A stretch of 27,169 nucleotides of DNA from Stentor coeruleus (taxonomy: Eukaryota; Ciliophora; Heterotrichea; Heterotrichida; Stentoridae), in assembly GCA_001970955.1 (NCBI GenBank), contig MPUH01000982.1:1-27169 (forward strand), read 5' to 3'. A program made the translations under genes and the position numbers. The stretch's first letter is position 1. Each line of letters opens with the position of its first letter. This document shows positions 25,161 to 27,169 of this stretch, in pieces. The notes under the pieces were generated by a model, which saw only the letters and a list, made by a program, of their open reading frames with translations, searched no databases and was not told where the DNA came from.

Positions 25161-26375
25161 TTAGTTGGTATATCTACTAACTTCTCTTCTAAATATTTCT
25201 CTAAGTGTAAATAAATCAACTTCCTGATCTCCATCAAATACAAAATCAGCTGGGGCTTTAGCTAGGATTTCATAATTATTATCCCTTACTGGAAAGAAAT
25301 AAGGATGATTTAAAGCTTGATCCAATGTTATCCGTTTACGAGGGTTAAAAGATAGCATTTTTTTCAACAAATCCAATTCACTCGATGTTATCGCAGGAAA
25401 ATTTTCACGTAAATCCTTTGGAGGTGTTGAGGGAAAAGCTTCAGCATATCTTCTAGCTTTAGGATCAGTTATAAAACTAAAATCTTGATTAGTCCCAACA
25501 ATTTGAAAAATAAGACTTAATTGATCAAATTCAGAACAAGGATAACCAGCTTTCATTTCATTTGTACTTAAATCTGGAGATAAGGGAAAACAACTTTTTC
25601 CAGGAAACAAAGGTGTTCTTTCAACATATTGTGGTATATTTTCTCTTATCATCCCAAGCATTTCAGCAAAAACACATCCTAAACTCCAAACATCCATTTC
25701 TTTACCATATTCCCTTTCCATTAAAATCACCTCAGGAGCTCTATACCATCTCGTCACAACATGTCCAGTTAAAATCCTTGAAATCCCTTTCTTAGCCCTT
25801 TGGTTCGCATCATCTTCAACACAATGATCCCATTGTTCCCTTTTCGAATTCTCAACCCCTTCTTCAAAGTTTAACCTTCTATAGCTTCTCGAAAGCCCAA
25901 AGTCACAAATTTTCAATGAACAGTTTGAGTTTATAAGGATATTTGCAGGTTTTATATCCCTATGCATTATATTAGCTGAATGCATATACCTACATCCACA
26001 TATAGCTTGATATATTAGAAATCTTACTTGGCTATGATCTAAATATGTTGGTGATTTACAGAGTTTTTTTAGATCAGCCTCAGCATATTCCATAGCAATG
26101 TATACATTATTGTAGCTGTCGGAGTCAACAGGAATTATGATGTCTTTGATTTTAACTATGTTTGGATGGTCAAGAGTTCTCATTATACAGATTTCTCGCA
26201 GCATATGTTTTGCTTCAATTTCATCCTCAAAAAGTGACTTCACGTTTTTGATAGCGATTTTTTCACCTATTGTTGTATCTCTAGCTTCAAATACAGAACC
26301 ATATGTCCCTTTGCCAACTTTTCGTATTAATTCGTATTTAGAGCCTATGTTCCATTTTGGCAATCGCTCTGACAT
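25161..26375 (-). CDS. MAP2-type mitogen-activated protein kinase with TGH activation loop
   Basis: The 404-residue CMGC kinase has the Gly loop GKGTYG (21-26), Lys43, HRDIKPANIL (138-147) and DFGLSR (158-163). A long charged activation segment with an insertion (about 165-200) follows, then TGH (203-205) in place of the usual TxY, RWYRAPE (209-215), DVWSLGCVFAEML (228-240) and LFPGKSCFPLSPD (256-268). The last block and the His in the lip are characteristic of Plasmodium MAP2-type kinases, which carry TSH. Without a Tyr, dual phosphorylation by a classical MEK is not possible; Thr203 alone may be modified or the kinase may autoactivate. All catalytic residues are present. Start ATG 26375 gives the normal short N-terminus. 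Confidence 0.94.
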   Translation of the reverse strand: MSERLPKWNIGSKYELIRKVGKGTYGSVFEARDTTIGEKIAIKNVKSLFEDEIEAKHMLREICIMRTLDHPNIVKIKDIIIPVDSDSYNNVYIAMEYAEADLKKLCKSPTYLDHSQVRFLIYQAICGCRYMHSANIMHRDIKPANILINSNCSLKICDFGLSRSYRRLNFEEGVENSKREQWDHCVEDDANQRAKKGISRILTGHVVTRWYRAPEVILMEREYGKEMDVWSLGCVFAEMLGMIRENIPQYVERTPLFPGKSCFPLSPDLSTNEMKAGYPCSEFDQLSLIFQIVGTNQDFSFITDPKARRYAEAFPSTPPKDLRENFPAITSSELDLLKKMLSFNPRKRITLDQALNHPYFFPVRDNNYEILAKAPADFVFDGDQEVDLFTLREIFRREVSRYTN

Positions 26376-26760
26376 TTATATACTATTTTGAGCTTTTTGT
26401 TTGTATGTTGGAAGTGTGTTTAAAGGTTGTTTTTTTTAATATTATTGAATGATAAATATAGAATAAGGGTTTTTGTATGGCTTTTGATATAATTTTTTTA
26501 AAATAATGCGACTTGGGTTTTATAAGCTGGGAAATTATCATGGTTTAGACTTTGAATAATGGTTTTTAATTTTTTGTGATGGGATTTATAATTTAAAGGG
26601 GTTTTTCTAGGATTTTGTTATAAAATCAGGAATTACGATAAAGTCCTTTACAGAAATAAAATTTTTATGATTTTATATGAATTAAAACTAATAAAAACCA
26701 AATTAAACTCAAATGTTAAAAAAAGCTTAGTAAACGTTAATATTATATATAATCCAACGA
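26376..26760 (-). promoter_or_regulatory. 5' flank of the MAPK gene and 3' flank of the next gene
   Basis: Plus-strand 26401-26640 has about 50 G and 9 C (C-rich sense strand, promoter side). From about 26650 the bias weakens and turns toward A/C, as expected for the 3' flank of the minus-strand gene ending at 26761. No gene is seen. Confidence 0.45.
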
Positions 26761-27169
26761 CTAAAAAACTGAGCATTTTTTACAACATTTATCACAACAA
26801 CTCTGTTTTTTTCTCTCTTCATCAATACAAGCACTAGATTGCAATAAAGTACTAGTATCATACTGCTTAGCAAGTTCATCAACTTCCTTTAAAGCTTTTT
26901 TTTTATCCTTCTTCCCCTCATCAATTTTAGTATCTTTTTTATTCATCTCAATAGCAAGGTCTTGTAATTCACTGATTTCCTTAATAATATCTTTATTTTC
27001 CTTTACTTTTTGATCCTATATACCCAATACTTTCTTATATCCACTTCTTATATACTCATAAATACTCCAATATTGATCACTCCATGTGTCTTGATAATCA
27101 GCGGTAAGCAAACTATATTTTTCTGAAAGCTCTTCAAGCTTAGATCTATCTTCTTCAAGACTTAAAGAA
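26761..27169 (-). CDS. Coiled-coil protein with C-terminal Cys cluster and CaaX-like box (5' partial)
   Basis: Two exons are visible: 27169-27031 (partial, open to the window end) and 27015-26761, joined by a 15-nt intron; together they give 130 residues ending at TAG. Without splicing, the frame is interrupted by the TAG that ends the intron. The protein is Lys/Glu-rich and helical, with a WSDQYWSIYEYIR segment before the intron. It ends in SCCDKCCKKCSVF: five cysteines and a terminal C-S-V-F that fits a CaaX prenylation box, with neighbouring cysteines as palmitoylation sites. It is probably tethered to a membrane by its C-terminus. No family is recognised. Confidence 0.75.
27016..27030 (-). 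other. 15-nt spliceosomal intron
   Basis: The sense strand reads GTATTGGGTATATAG: GT donor, AG acceptor and an A at position 10. It sits between codons (phase 0: ...GYKK then DQKV...). Reading through it hits its own terminal TAG; excising it joins two coiled-coil exons in frame. Introns of 15-16 nt are the rule in heterotrich ciliates. Confidence 0.8.

Overview
The window looks like nuclear (probably macronuclear) DNA of a heterotrich ciliate such as Stentor. It is very AT-rich and has intron-poor, densely packed protein genes. Over roughly 6,200 codons there is no in-frame TGA and tryptophan is always TGG, so the code looks standard; this speaks against Blepharisma- or Condylostoma-type codes. 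One intron is clearly visible (27016-27030, minus strand). It is 15 nt long with GT...AG ends, which is the heterotrich hallmark. One kinase is of the MAP2-type MAPK known from alveolates. The species call is inference.

Layout. (1) 1-11505: a locus built from repeats of one gene family. A 5'-truncated copy (A, 1-2186) and a full copy (B, 6104-10767) encode large single-pass, coiled-coil, apparently surface-exposed proteins. Both carry homologous 3' flanks that contain a decayed fragment of the same family's N-terminal domain. Copy A's flank also holds a 130-bp insertion with a 9-bp direct repeat, absent from copy B. Between them lies an inverted, broken copy of the promoter and 5' end of the ABHD17-like gene found at 21504-22499, then about 2 kb of non-coding DNA. 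Two single-N positions, each flanked by an exact direct repeat (67 bp and 49 bp), are unmerged contig overlaps; the second falsely breaks gene B.

(2) 11942-13859: S-adenosylhomocysteine hydrolase, followed 19 bp later by a small membrane protein. (3) 14958-20300: a 1780-residue, probably N-myristoylated formin whose FH1 region contains 24 identical 36-bp repeats. (4) 20375-22499 (minus): an ABHD17-like depalmitoylase and, 55 bp downstream, a MORN-repeat protein with a dual-acylation N-terminus. (5) 23640-24686 (minus): a DUF789 protein and, 12 bp downstream and in frame, a 140-residue unknown protein that may be joined to it by a 15-nt GC-AG intron. (6) 25161-26375 (minus): a MAP2-type MAPK with a TGH activation loop. 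(7) 26761-27169 (minus, partial): a coiled-coil protein ending in a cysteine cluster and a CaaX-like box.

The most unusual global pattern is in the non-coding DNA. On the sense strand of each transcription unit, 5' flanks are C-rich and almost G-free, and 3' flanks are G-rich and almost C-free. The most extreme tract has 280 nt without a single C. The flanks switch sharply between neighbouring units, while tightly spaced gene pairs share one set of flanks and so may be co-transcribed. Many of the proteins (formin, ABHD17, MORN, the CaaX protein, family copy B) carry membrane or lipid-anchor signals, suggesting a cortex or membrane theme, although neighbours in ciliates need not be functionally linked.
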